Positions 38,210-47,134 of a DNA stretch of 64,000 nucleotides are shown here, in pieces. Position 1 is the first letter of the stretch. Each line of letters starts with the position of its first letter. The notes below the pieces were generated by a model that ran no database searches, had not been told where the DNA came from, and saw nothing but the letters and a program-made list of their open reading frames with translations. The translations under genes were made by a program, and so were the position numbers. This stretch comes from Alphaproteobacteria bacterium (lineage in GTDB: Bacteria; Pseudomonadota; Alphaproteobacteria; Sphingomonadales; Sphingomonadaceae), in NCBI GenBank assembly GCA_030430365.1, contig JAUIFP010000003.1, positions 1-64,000 of the forward strand, in the 5' to 3' direction.

Positions 38210-39703
38210 ATGATTCGAATGGGACCTCACGGTGAAAGGGCCTCAGGCATTGCTAAGCGGCGCAAGGGTCAGGATGATTTGAACGGAGATCAGGAAGCTT
38301 TGGACCTCGCTGCAGACTGGGCTGACATCAGCCAGGGCCTGCGCAAGGACCTGGGACATCAACTGCATACCCAGTGGATCAAGCCGATTCAGCTGGGCAC
38401 CTTCTGCAAGGAAACGGGAACGCTGGATCTGTTCCTGCCGACCGAGTTTTCGGCCAATTGGGTTGCGGACCGATTCGCGGACCGTTTGTCGCTCGCGTGG
38501 AAGATTGCGCGCAGCGAAGTACGGCATGTGCGCATTTCCGTGCACCCCGGCCGCCGGCAGATGCCCGAGGTCACGCTCGCCGGCAAAGACGGCTTCGGGC
38601 GGAGTGCCGCCAATGACGGGATCGATGCTGCCGGGCTGATGCATGCCGCAGGCACGATCGGGGATCAGGGATTCACCTCGTCGGTCGGGCTCGATCCTTC
38701 GCTCACATTTGCGGCCTTTGTCACCGGCACGACCAACGTGCTCGCCTTCAATGCGGCAGAGCGGATGTCCAAAACTGAGACACCGCAATTCTCCCCGCTC
38801 TATCTCAAGGCGGCTACCGGTCAGGGCAAGACGCATCTGCTGCATGCAATCGGCCATGCCTATCTCGCGGCCCATCCGCGTGCCCGGATCTTCTATTGCA
38901 GTGCGGAGCGCTTCATGGTCGAGTTCGTTCAGGCGCTGCGCCAGAACGAAATGATCGAATTCAAGGCGCGCCTCCGGGGCTTTGACCTGCTGCTGGTGGA
39001 CGATATCCAGTTCATCATCGGCAAGGCGAGCGCTCAGGAAGAACTGCTCTACACGATCGACGCGCTGCTGGCCGAAGGCAAGCGCCTGGTCTTCGCTGCC
39101 GACCGCGCGCCTCAGGCGCTGGACGGTGTGGAGCAGCGCCTGCTCTCGCGTCTCTCGATGGGGCTGGTGGCCGATATCTCGCCTGCCGATATCGAGCTGC
39201 GGCGCTCGATCCTGGAAAGCAAGCTGACCAAGTTTGCGCCGCTGGATGTTCCGGCCGATGTGATCGAATTCCTTGCCCGCACGATCAACCGCAATGTCCG
39301 CGAGCTGGTCGGCGGCCTCAACAAGCTGATCGCCTATGCGCAGCTGACGGGTCAGGAAGTTTCGCTCCAACTCGCCGAAGAGCAGTTGACCGATATTCTC
39401 TCGGCCAATCGCCGGCGGATTACGATCGACGAGATCCAGCGGACCGTCTGCCAGTTCTACCGCGTGGACCGCTCTGAAATGTCGTCCAAGCGGCGTGCCC
39501 GCGCCGTGGTTCGGCCGCGGCAAGTGGCGATGTATCTCGCAAAGGTGCTCACGCCCCGGTCCTATCCAGAGATCGGGCGCAAGTTCGGCGGTCGCGATCA
39601 TTCCACCGTGATCCATGCCGTGCGCCTGATAGAGGACCTGCGCAAACGCGATGCGGATATGGATGGCGATGTGCGCAGCCTGTTGAGACAGCTGGAAAGC
39701 TGA
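38210..39703 (+). CDS. dnaA: Chromosomal replication initiator DnaA
   Basis: AAA+ ATPase that opens the origin. Domain I covers about 35-110, the AAA+ core about 165-370 and the DNA-binding domain IV about 400-497 with GGRDHSTVIHAVRL. Walker A is AATGQGKT (residues 201-208), in which Ala replaces the first Gly of GxxGxGKT. Walker B is LLLVDDIQF. The linker (domain II) is short. The start at 38210 has GGGGCG upstream; a TTG at 38300, giving MDLAADWADI, is a possible shorter start matching the family N-terminus better. Confidence 0.94.
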   Translation: MIRMGPHGERASGIAKRRKGQDDLNGDQEALDLAADWADISQGLRKDLGHQLHTQWIKPIQLGTFCKETGTLDLFLPTEFSANWVADRFADRLSLAWKIARSEVRHVRISVHPGRRQMPEVTLAGKDGFGRSAANDGIDAAGLMHAAGTIGDQGFTSSVGLDPSLTFAAFVTGTTNVLAFNAAERMSKTETPQFSPLYLKAATGQGKTHLLHAIGHAYLAAHPRARIFYCSAERFMVEFVQALRQNEMIEFKARLRGFDLLLVDDIQFIIGKASAQEELLYTIDALLAEGKRLVFAADRAPQALDGVEQRLLSRLSMGLVADISPADIELRRSILESKLTKFAPLDVPADVIEFLARTINRNVRELVGGLNKLIAYAQLTGQEVSLQLAEEQLTDILSANRRRITIDEIQRTVCQFYRVDRSEMSSKRRARAVVRPRQVAMYLAKVLTPRSYPEIGRKFGGRDHSTVIHAVRLIEDLRKRDADMDGDVRSLLRQLES

Positions 39704-39811
39704 AATCGGTGACTGGCGGCGTACACAGTTTGTCCGCTGCCAGTCCTCCAATTCCCAACAGCTTGTCCTCAGGGCTTTCCACAGGCTTGTCCCTGCACTA
39801 AGCCGCTGGCC

Positions 39812-40246
39812 ATGAGTCCCGTATCCGGCCACGACCGCCCCGTTTCGCTCCCGCAGACCTATCTGGAAGCGGCCAAGCGCGGTGGTTTGCATGCCAAATG
39901 CCCGCGCTGCGGAGAGGCGAAGCTTTTCCACAAATGGCTCAAGCCTGTGGATGAATGCCCGGCTTGCCATCAGGACTGGTCGCTGCAGCGGGCGGACGAC
40001 TTTCCGCCCTATGTTGCGATCTTCGTCACCGGGCATCTGATGGCACCGCTGCTGATCTTGCTGGCGCTCGATTATAAGCTTTCGGCCGGCGCCCTGTTTG
40101 CGATCCTGATCCCCCTGGCGGTGGCGACGATGCTGGGCATATTGCAGCCGGCCAAGGGGGCGATCATTGCCGCGCAGTGGTGGTTCGGATTGAACGGCTT
40201 TGCGAAGGAGCGGCCGCTGCCGGCAGACGGCGCCGATTCCCCGTGA
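39812..40246 (+). CDS. DUF983 membrane protein
   Basis: A 144-residue protein of the DUF983 family. Two CxxC pairs (CPRCGEAKLF and CPACHQDW) form a predicted zinc ribbon, followed by two membrane helices (FVTGHLMAPLLILLAL and GALFAILIPLAVATMLGIL) and a tryptophan-rich end WWFGLNGF. Function unknown. It is 10 bases before the MoeB-like gene, so probably cotranscribed with it. Confidence 0.87.
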   Translation: MSPVSGHDRPVSLPQTYLEAAKRGGLHAKCPRCGEAKLFHKWLKPVDECPACHQDWSLQRADDFPPYVAIFVTGHLMAPLLILLALDYKLSAGALFAILIPLAVATMLGILQPAKGAIIAAQWWFGLNGFAKERPLPADGADSP

Positions 40247-40256
40247 AGATTTCCGC

Positions 40257-41033
40257 ATGAGTCTGGATGATAAGCGCCTGGACCGCTTCGCGCGGCATAT
40301 CGTTCTGCCCGAGATCGGCGGGGCGGGGCAGCATGCTTTGGCTCAGGCGCATGTCGTGCTGGTTGGGCTCGGCGGAATCGGATCGCCGGCACTCCAATAT
40401 CTGGCAGCGGCCGGGATCGGAAAGCTGACATTGATCGACGATGACCGGGTGGAGGCGTCCAACCTTCAGCGCCAGACGATCTATTCCGAACGGGACATAG
40501 GCCATGGCAAGACCGTGGCGGCCAAGCGCTGGACCTGCAATTTCGACAGCAAGCTGGATATCCATCAGATCGACCGGAGAGTGACGGTTGAAAATGCTGC
40601 GGCCTGCATCGCAGGCGCGACGCTGGTGCTCGATGGCTGCGACAATTTCGCGACCCGGCTGGCGGTATCCGATGCCTGCGTGGCAAGTGCGATTCCGCTG
40701 GTGAGCGGGGCTGTCGGGCGCTTTCAGGGGCAAGTGGCGAATTTCGCGGGGCATCTGCCGGGGCAGAGCTGCTATCGCTGCTATGTCGGCGATGCTTTCG
40801 ACGCGGATGACTGCGATACGTGTGCGGAAGACGGGATGCTGGGCGCGATGGCCGGTTGGGCTGGCAGCTTCGCGGCGATGCAGGCGATCCGGGTCGTGCT
40901 GCAAGGCGTCAGCACTTTCGGCGATCCCGGCTGGGGGAAGCTGCATATATTGGATGGGATGAAGCCGGGGATGCGGACCATCACGATAGCCAAGGATCCG
41001 GCCTGCAAGGCCTGCGGGACCAGCGAAAGCTAA
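40257..41033 (+). CDS. MoeB/ThiF/HesA-family adenylyltransferase
   Basis: A 258-residue E1-like enzyme that adenylates the C-terminus of a small ubiquitin-like sulfur carrier (MoaD or ThiS type). It has GLGGIGSPALQYLA at the nucleotide loop, the RQTIYSERDIGHGK region, DGCDNFATR, zinc-binding cysteines in CYRCY and CKAC, and a candidate catalytic Cys in DTCAEDG. MoeB or ThiF cannot be told apart without the carrier, which is not next to it. The ATG at 40257 begins the usual SLDDKRLDRFARHI. It is the last core-like gene before the accessory region. Confidence 0.88.
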   Translation: MSLDDKRLDRFARHIVLPEIGGAGQHALAQAHVVLVGLGGIGSPALQYLAAAGIGKLTLIDDDRVEASNLQRQTIYSERDIGHGKTVAAKRWTCNFDSKLDIHQIDRRVTVENAAACIAGATLVLDGCDNFATRLAVSDACVASAIPLVSGAVGRFQGQVANFAGHLPGQSCYRCYVGDAFDADDCDTCAEDGMLGAMAGWAGSFAAMQAIRVVLQGVSTFGDPGWGKLHILDGMKPGMRTITIAKDPACKACGTSES

Positions 41034-41067
41034 CGGCCCCCGGCAAGATCTGTCTCAAGGAAGTGCG

Positions 41068-41089
41068 TGGTGGGCGCGGCAAGGATTGA
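41068..41089 (-). repeat. 22-bp direct repeat, tRNA 3' end (att-like), copy 1
   Basis: Identical over 22 bases to 57600-57621. On the minus strand it ends CGCGCCC-A-CCA, preceded by TCAATCCTTGC, that is the 3' half of a tRNA T-arm, an acceptor strand and CCA. No tRNA body is attached. It lies 24 bases before an integrase relic, the same order (repeat then integrase) as at 57600. I take it as an attachment site left by integration. Confidence 0.8.
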
Positions 41090-41113
41090 GTTTGCTCGAC
41101 CCGGTCGCCGAAA

Positions 41114-41176
41114 TGAAGCTGGCGTAAGCGGTTGAAGCCATCCCCAGCACTGATTACCCGAAACAAGGGTTGTTAG
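41114..41176 (+). pseudogene. Integrase relic
   Basis: The frame at 41117-41176 encodes SWRKRLKPSPALITRNKGC then a stop. It matches residues 131-149 of the intact integrase at 57680-58807 at 14 of 19 positions, and the DNA matches over about 58 bases. It lies 27 bases after the tRNA-end repeat, compared with 448 bases in the intact copy, so about 420 bases were deleted between them. The rest of the integrase gene is gone. Confidence 0.82.
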
Positions 41177-41187
41177 CGGTTATCTCG

Positions 41188-41649
41188 TCAGTCCTTGTCG
41201 AGCCCCATTGCCGCCCGCGTCGCATCGTCGAACGGAGCATAGAGTTCGAACACTTCAAGCTCTGGGTCGAAGTGATCCCAGCTCACAGCTTCCTTGGCGT
41301 AGATCACGTTCTGCGGTGTGACTGCTGATGGATTGTCCAGCGAACCGGCCTGAATCATGACGACATTGCCTGGCATGCTACCGGAAGTGTACAGCCGCCC
41401 GCCGCACTTCCCGCAAAAATGCCGCGAGACCCAGCCGCCGCTATCTCCTTCGCTGGTATAGATTTTCGGTTCGCCATCGACCTTAAGCTGGGATCGGTCG
41501 ACGCCGACAATCGTCGTATGGCCGGTCCCGGTTGCCAATTGGCAATCGCGGCAACAGCATTGCGTTTCAAACAGGCTGGGGCCGGTCAAGCGGTAGCGAA
41601 TATCGCCGCATAGGCAACCGCCCTCATAAATCTGACCTTCCTTGAGCAT
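41188..41649 (-). CDS. GFA-domain (CENP-V/GFA) zinc protein
   Basis: A 153-residue protein with the cysteine pattern of the GFA/CENP-V family: GGCLCG near the N-terminus, CCCRDCQ, and FCGKCGGR, which bind structural and catalytic zinc. The family is named after glutathione-dependent formaldehyde-activating enzyme, but most members are uncharacterised. Next to demethylase genes, a role in handling formaldehyde is reasonable but inferred. It precedes the integrase relic and follows the demethylase on the same strand. Confidence 0.85.
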   Translation of the reverse strand: MLKEGQIYEGGCLCGDIRYRLTGPSLFETQCCCRDCQLATGTGHTTIVGVDRSQLKVDGEPKIYTSEGDSGGWVSRHFCGKCGGRLYTSGSMPGNVVMIQAGSLDNPSAVTPQNVIYAKEAVSWDHFDPELEVFELYAPFDDATRAAMGLDKD

Positions 41650-41678
41650 ATCTCGCTCCTCTAATCAGGCGTGCGCGC

Positions 41679-43052
41679 TCAGGATCCGGGGCGGTATCCT
41701 TTTTGCGCGACCTTGGAGAAGGGCCAACCGCTGACAGTTGCCCGCAGGGTCATTTGCTTGTGCGGCTCTACCGTTGGCCGCTTCGATCCACCGTCGGGCT
41801 CACCCCAGACGATTGCCAGCTCGGATCCTTCGGCGGCTACGCTTTCATCGACGACCGCCAGCGAAACCCATGCGCCATCGGGATCGATGAACGAAGTGTA
41901 GGTGGATACGCCGACCTGTTTGTCCGTTCCGTCGAGCACGGTGTCGTAGGGATAGGCAGCGTAGTGCGCGGTCGGCACTTCCATCGCCTTGCCATTCGCT
42001 CCTTTGGTCATCTGGCTCGCATAGACGGCAGTTGCATCATCCGCGTTGATCACCAGCGATACCTTCTTGCGGTGCTTGTCCTCCTGCCGCTTTTCAAGAG
42101 CTTCGCGGCCGATGAAATCATGGTCAAAGCGGATTAGGCGACCGTAATCGATCTCCCATGGCGTGAAGTAATAGTCCTCGATGTCATCCGAGACGAAGCT
42201 GCCGCCCAGCGCCGCTATTCCGTCGAAACTGGATGCCGGCAGCCACTCCCGAAACGCACGGGTTTCGTTATCGGAATAGATCGCGGGCAGCGGGCATGGC
42301 AGCCAGCCGGAATCCACAGCCGCGCTGGAATAAGCGCGGGCGCCGACCTGCTGCAGGTTGAACTCCTTGCCGGCCTCCAAAATCACCTGTTTGACCTCGT
42401 CGTAGTGTTCGACGGGTCCCCAGAACTCGAGGCCGGGTGCCCCGCCCATGCCGTGGCGGAGCGAGCGGTATTCGGTGCCGTTCACTGTCAGGTGCCCCAT
42501 TTGGAAGAAGCGGGGCTGATCGATCGGTCCGCCATTGAGTTTTTCCAGCAGAGCCCACGCATCTGGACCCTGCAATTCGAAACGGAAGGTCTTTCGCGGC
42601 TTCGTGTTTTGTAGCGTGCGCTCGTCACGGTCACAGGTGACATCGTATTTGCCGAGAGAAGCATGGTATTCGACCCAATTGGCAACAGTCGGGCGGCCGA
42701 CGATGTTGACCAGGTTTTCGCTCAGGCCGAAAATGATCATGTCGCCAATCAGATAGCCGTTGGGCGCACAGGCGATGAATTGCTTGGCCTTGCCGTCGCC
42801 GAAATTCTTGAAGGTGTTGACTGCCAGGCTCGAAACGAACTCCATGACGTCCGGGCCTTCGACATAAAGGTCGGTCATGTGGAACGACTGATCCATAAGC
42901 GCCACGCATTCGCGCCACGCGCGCTGCTCGTTGCGCCAGTTGGAAAACTCCGCCGGGATCGGGAACTGGTAGGGGCCGGTCTGCGAATTACGCATCATCG
43001 TAAGCGCATCGCCGAAGCGGTCGATCCGACTTTGCAGCGAAGAATTGGTCAT
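41679..43052 (-). CDS. LigM/DesA-like tetrahydrofolate-dependent aromatic O-demethylase
   Basis: A 457-residue protein of the GcvT-like aminomethyltransferase fold that closely resembles sphingomonad vanillate/3-O-methylgallate demethylase LigM and syringate demethylase DesA. Blocks seen: MMRNSQTGPY, EFSNWRNEQRAW, DQSFHMTDLY, LRHGMGGAPGLEFWGP, SGWLPCPLPAIYSDNE and GGSFVSDDIEDYY. Such enzymes move the methyl group of a methoxylated aromatic acid to tetrahydrofolate. The exact substrate is unknown. It is divergent from the TonB receptor at 43323 and followed by the GFA protein. Confidence 0.82.
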   Translation of the reverse strand: MTNSSLQSRIDRFGDALTMMRNSQTGPYQFPIPAEFSNWRNEQRAWRECVALMDQSFHMTDLYVEGPDVMEFVSSLAVNTFKNFGDGKAKQFIACAPNGYLIGDMIIFGLSENLVNIVGRPTVANWVEYHASLGKYDVTCDRDERTLQNTKPRKTFRFELQGPDAWALLEKLNGGPIDQPRFFQMGHLTVNGTEYRSLRHGMGGAPGLEFWGPVEHYDEVKQVILEAGKEFNLQQVGARAYSSAAVDSGWLPCPLPAIYSDNETRAFREWLPASSFDGIAALGGSFVSDDIEDYYFTPWEIDYGRLIRFDHDFIGREALEKRQEDKHRKKVSLVINADDATAVYASQMTKGANGKAMEVPTAHYAAYPYDTVLDGTDKQVGVSTYTSFIDPDGAWVSLAVVDESVAAEGSELAIVWGEPDGGSKRPTVEPHKQMTLRATVSGWPFSKVAQKGYRPGS

Positions 43053-43322
43053 TTGCTCTCTCCCAAGGAACTGTTGCCCGCAGTTGTGAAGGCACTTTTT
43101 TCGATTCTCTTGGGCAAGGGCGACCTCGAATGGTCGTAATGCGACATCAAGGCAGCGCTGCGCGCCAAATTTCGAGGAAAAGTCCCGTAAATTGCGAAAA
43201 AGGCAGGTCGCATTTTGACCACTATGTGTCGCGCCTGCCCAAGACCGGCGTTGTCAGCTGGGCGTACTCTCTCACCATAAATCAGGCAAAAATTGCCGAT
43301 TTCCTATTTGGGAGAGGGAAAC
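43053..43322. promoter_or_regulatory. Divergent promoter region, demethylase/TonB receptor
   Basis: A 270-base interval between the divergent O-demethylase and TonB receptor genes, AT-richer than its surroundings near 43250-43320. It is the natural place for control by the AraC protein at 47135. I see no clear operator repeat. Confidence 0.4.
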
Positions 43323-45635
43323 ATGAAGAATTGCTGGAAGCTAGCAGGCATTTCATGCGCCGCATTGGCCGCAGGGCTAAGTCCCACTGGCGCGTTCGCG
43401 CAGGATGATGCCAACGCAGTCCGCGATGAAAACATCATCATTGTGACTGCCCAGTTTCGCGAACAAGATATCCAAGATACGCCAATCGCAATTTCGGCCA
43501 TGAGTTCGGAAATGCTGCAGGATAAGGGCGTCGGCGACATCGCCGGTGCCGCAAACCTTGCCCCCAACGTCCAGCTTTCAAGCGGCGCGGGTAATTTTGG
43601 CGGAATGGCTGCGATTTTCATTCGCGGTGTTGGCCAGTCTGACCCTCATTTCGCAGTCGAACCGGGCGTCGGGATGTACATCGATGACGTCTACTACGGT
43701 GTGCTGACGGGTTCGATCTTCGAACTTATGGATGTGGATCGGGTCGAAGTTCTTCGCGGGCCGCAAGGCACTTTGTCCGGCAAGAACTCAATCGGTGGCT
43801 CGGTGAAGCTGTTTTCGACACGCCCAGGCCCCGATGCCGATGCTTTCCTCGAGGTCGGCTATGGCTCGCGCAACACGATGCTCGGCCGCGCGGCGACCAA
43901 TGTAACACTGACCGACAATCTCTACGCCCGCGTGTCGGTCGGAGCCAAGCGCAGCGACGGCTATGTGGATCGTCTCGACTATGGCTGCGTTTCAGGCGAT
44001 TTCAGCAATGGGATTGGCCGAACCGAAATCGACTGCAAAATTGGCGAACAGGGCGGACAGAACGTGCTTGGCGGCCGGGTCGCGCTGCTGTGGGAACCAG
44101 CGCCATCGGTTGAGAATACGATCATTGCAGACGTAACACGTGACCGCTCTCAAAATCCCGCGACGCGTTTGTTGACGTCCAATCCGCTGTGGACCGGCGG
44201 CCGGGATTACATGACCGATCCTGAGAGTTATACAAACTACGAAGATTATATCAGCCGTCCGACTGGCGGCAGTTCGGCCGGCAATCTCTATTCGCTTTCC
44301 GACGTGACGCCGGTGGACAGCTGGGGAATCTCGAACAATCTCGTGATTGATCTATCGGATGCAATCACGCTCACCTCGATTACGGCTTTCCGGGCATCGG
44401 ACACGACTTTCAACTCGACGCTGGAATCCTCGCCGGCCTCGATCCTGGATCAGGCCTGGAACCTCGAGCACGAGCAGTTCACCCAGGAATTGCGCATCAG
44501 CGGCATTGTCGGCGACATTCTCGACTGGACGATTGGCGGCTATTACTACGACGCAAGCGGGACATCGGGCGGACGGGTTACATTGTCTGGCGGCCTCGCA
44601 GAAGGCGGCGGCGGCCTCGATCTCGATATTTTGTTCCGCGATCCGGTCGAGACTACTTCGAAGTCGGCCTTCGTGCACACAGTCTGGCATCCGGCAGAGG
44701 GCCTCAACCTAACCGGGGCAGTGCGCTATACCGACGATCGAAAGTCCTTCACTTTCAACCGCTACGATCTGGATGGTTCGCCGCATCCCACGCTGGGTTC
44801 GCTGACCGATTTCACCGGTGTCTATGAAGGGGATCGTTTCGACTACCGGTTTGCCGTCGACTATGAGTGGGTGCCGGAACTCATGACGTACGCCCAGGTC
44901 GCCACGGGTTACAAGGGTGGCGGCGTGAACCCCCGACCATTCATCGATACGCAGGTCGTACCCTATGACCCCGAAGAACTGATCTCCTACGAAGCCGGTT
45001 TCAAGAGCCGCTTTGCAGATGGCAGGATCACCTTGAACGGTGCATTCTTCTACTCGGAATACACGAACTTCCAGGCCACCCTTCTGCGCTGCGATGACAT
45101 TTCTCCTTTTCCAGGATTTCCGTGTACTCAATCGACCAATGTTGGTGACGCGGAGATAAAAGGGGCAGAGCTCGAACTCTTTGCCGAACCAGTCGATGGC
45201 CTGACCTTTGATGGCTCGCTGGGCTATCTCGATTTCGAGTATACCGCCGTCGATCCGGCGACCGGAATTACGCTCGACATGACAAACGTCTACACGCCGG
45301 AATGGACCGCGGCTGGCGGTGTGCAATACGAATTGGGACTGCCCGGTACTGGCACTTTGACACCGCGGTTAGACGTTTCTTATCGCTCGAGCGTCGAAGG
45401 CGATGCCGTTAATCTACCCATCAGTTCGCTACCCGGGCGAGCGGTTCTCGGCGCAAGCATGAAGTGGGAGAGCGAGGACCGGGATTGGCAGGCCCAGCTT
45501 TCGGTCAGCAACCTGACGGACAAATATTATCTCAATTCCACCGGTGTCCGTCCCAACGCACCATATTTTACAGCCGTTGGTGTGGTGGCGCCTCCCCGCA
45601 CCGTGATGTTTACTGTTCGCCGCAAATTCGATTGA
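43323..45635 (+). CDS. TonB-dependent outer-membrane receptor
   Basis: A 770-residue receptor. It has a signal peptide (residues 1-27, ending GAFAQ), a plug domain about 45-155 with RGVGQSDPHFAVEPGVGMYI and VEVLRGPQGTLSGKNSIGG, and a 22-stranded barrel ending in a C-terminal Phe-Asp (RRKFD). This is the sphingomonad type used for diverse carbon compounds as well as iron complexes. GGGAGAGGG precedes the ATG. Position beside the demethylase suggests uptake of a methoxylated aromatic or lignin fragment (inference). Confidence 0.93.
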   Translation: MKNCWKLAGISCAALAAGLSPTGAFAQDDANAVRDENIIIVTAQFREQDIQDTPIAISAMSSEMLQDKGVGDIAGAANLAPNVQLSSGAGNFGGMAAIFIRGVGQSDPHFAVEPGVGMYIDDVYYGVLTGSIFELMDVDRVEVLRGPQGTLSGKNSIGGSVKLFSTRPGPDADAFLEVGYGSRNTMLGRAATNVTLTDNLYARVSVGAKRSDGYVDRLDYGCVSGDFSNGIGRTEIDCKIGEQGGQNVLGGRVALLWEPAPSVENTIIADVTRDRSQNPATRLLTSNPLWTGGRDYMTDPESYTNYEDYISRPTGGSSAGNLYSLSDVTPVDSWGISNNLVIDLSDAITLTSITAFRASDTTFNSTLESSPASILDQAWNLEHEQFTQELRISGIVGDILDWTIGGYYYDASGTSGGRVTLSGGLAEGGGGLDLDILFRDPVETTSKSAFVHTVWHPAEGLNLTGAVRYTDDRKSFTFNRYDLDGSPHPTLGSLTDFTGVYEGDRFDYRFAVDYEWVPELMTYAQVATGYKGGGVNPRPFIDTQVVPYDPEELISYEAGFKSRFADGRITLNGAFFYSEYTNFQATLLRCDDISPFPGFPCTQSTNVGDAEIKGAELELFAEPVDGLTFDGSLGYLDFEYTAVDPATGITLDMTNVYTPEWTAAGGVQYELGLPGTGTLTPRLDVSYRSSVEGDAVNLPISSLPGRAVLGASMKWESEDRDWQAQLSVSNLTDKYYLNSTGVRPNAPYFTAVGVVAPPRTVMFTVRRKFD

Positions 45636-45694
45636 GCCAATCAGCATGACTATTGCGCAATATCCATTCGACCGTCTGGTCCGGGAGGCATGAG

Positions 45695-47065
45695 TTGAGC
45701 AGTGCAGCCCAGCGCATGACCTTCGGTGACTTGCTGCAGGCCCGGCGCATCAAGGCGGCTCAGGTCTCTCTTGTCGGTCTGCTTCTGCTGGTGCTGGTCA
45801 TCGATGGCATCGATATCCAACTGCTGTCGCTGGTCGCGCCGGTAATTCTGGAGGATTGGTCAGTTGGCCGGGCGGAATTCGGCCCGGCCATGGCTGGAGC
45901 CCTGATTGGAATGTCGTTCGGTTCGCTGGTGGGCGGTGCGCTTGGCGATCGTTTCGGCCGCCGGCGGTTGCTCATCGGATCCGTCATCGGATTTGGCCTT
46001 GCCACCATGTTGGCCGGAATGACCAACAACATAGCGGAGATGGCCGTACTCAGGATCGTTAGCGGCTTCGGCTTTGGGGCTGCTGCTCCGAATGCAGTCG
46101 CGTTGGCGAACGATTGGTTGCCGGAACGTGCGCGGGCTAAAGTCACTAGCCTGCTCTCCGTGGGGACACCGGCAGGCGGAATGATCGGTGCATCACTGGT
46201 TCTCGCGGTCTTACCGATCTGGGGCTGGCGCGGAACGTTCTATGCCTGCGGGGTCCTGACTTTGTTTGTCGCGCTGGCAATCATTGCGTTGGTACACGAA
46301 TCACCGTCCTATCTCGCCGCGAAGGGGCAAGAAGAGGCAGCAAAGCGCAATGCAGGCAAAGTGCTCGGGACTGTTGAAGCAGAAGGTCTCGAGTTCGAGA
46401 GGCCCGGTCCGGAAGCCGAAAAGGGGGGCTCCAACTTCCTTGCCCGCCGCTATTTGCGATTGAACCTTGGCGCCGGGCTGGCGTTTTTTGCCATCGCATT
46501 CGTATCTTATGCGCTGGTCGGCTGGACGGCCATCATGCTGACTTCGCTAGGCTTTTCGATGGCTCAAGCGCTGGTGTCACTATTTGCCTTCAACCTCGCC
46601 GCGGTCGGTGCGGCCATTGCGACAGGCTTCGTCATCAGCGCCATTGGCTCGCGCGCCGCTCTAGCAGGCAGTTCAATGCTGCTCGCACTGATACTGGTCG
46701 GCCTGGTTCTCATACTCAACGTCCTTGGCAGCGGAGCCAGCCAGGACTCGGTATGGGCGGTCCATCTGTTGATCGGTTGCGCCGGAGGATTTGCCGGGGC
46801 GGCAATGGCATCGATCTATTCGATGATGGCTGCGGGCTACGACGTTGAATGCCGATCAGGCGGTCTCGGCTTCGGCATGACCCTCGGCAGAGCCGGCGGG
46901 ATCGGCGCCTCGCTGATTGGTGGTGTTCTTCTCGAACTCGGACAGAGCGAGGCGTGGCCGTTTCTATCCGTCCTCGCAATAGCGGCCGCAGTCGGGTTCG
47001 GCTGCGCTTTCATTTCCGATCGGCACGTCAGACCGTCAGGCCCGATTGCGGAGGCTGCATCATGA
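45695..47065 (+). CDS. MFS permease, aromatic acid:H+ symporter-like
   Basis: A 456-residue, 12-helix permease. The first helix has VIDGIDIQLLSLVAPVILEDW, the DG(F/I)D motif of the AAHS (aromatic acid/H+ symporter) family, followed by GALGDRFGRRRL between helices 2 and 3. Expected substrate: an aromatic carboxylate such as vanillate. The TTG at 45695 lies six bases after GGGAGG (45683-45688); an ATG at 45716 is a fallback. It is downstream of the TonB receptor and probably in its transcript. Confidence 0.85.
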   Translation: MSSAAQRMTFGDLLQARRIKAAQVSLVGLLLLVLVIDGIDIQLLSLVAPVILEDWSVGRAEFGPAMAGALIGMSFGSLVGGALGDRFGRRRLLIGSVIGFGLATMLAGMTNNIAEMAVLRIVSGFGFGAAAPNAVALANDWLPERARAKVTSLLSVGTPAGGMIGASLVLAVLPIWGWRGTFYACGVLTLFVALAIIALVHESPSYLAAKGQEEAAKRNAGKVLGTVEAEGLEFERPGPEAEKGGSNFLARRYLRLNLGAGLAFFAIAFVSYALVGWTAIMLTSLGFSMAQALVSLFAFNLAAVGAAIATGFVISAIGSRAALAGSSMLLALILVGLVLILNVLGSGASQDSVWAVHLLIGCAGGFAGAAMASIYSMMAAGYDVECRSGGLGFGMTLGRAGGIGASLIGGVLLELGQSEAWPFLSVLAIAAAVGFGCAFISDRHVRPSGPIAEAAS

Positions 47066-47134
47066 TGAAGATCGCCGACATTTGTAAGCTAATCCGCTTC
47101 TGCGCTAACATGACTACCAAACAGGAGAAGCCTG

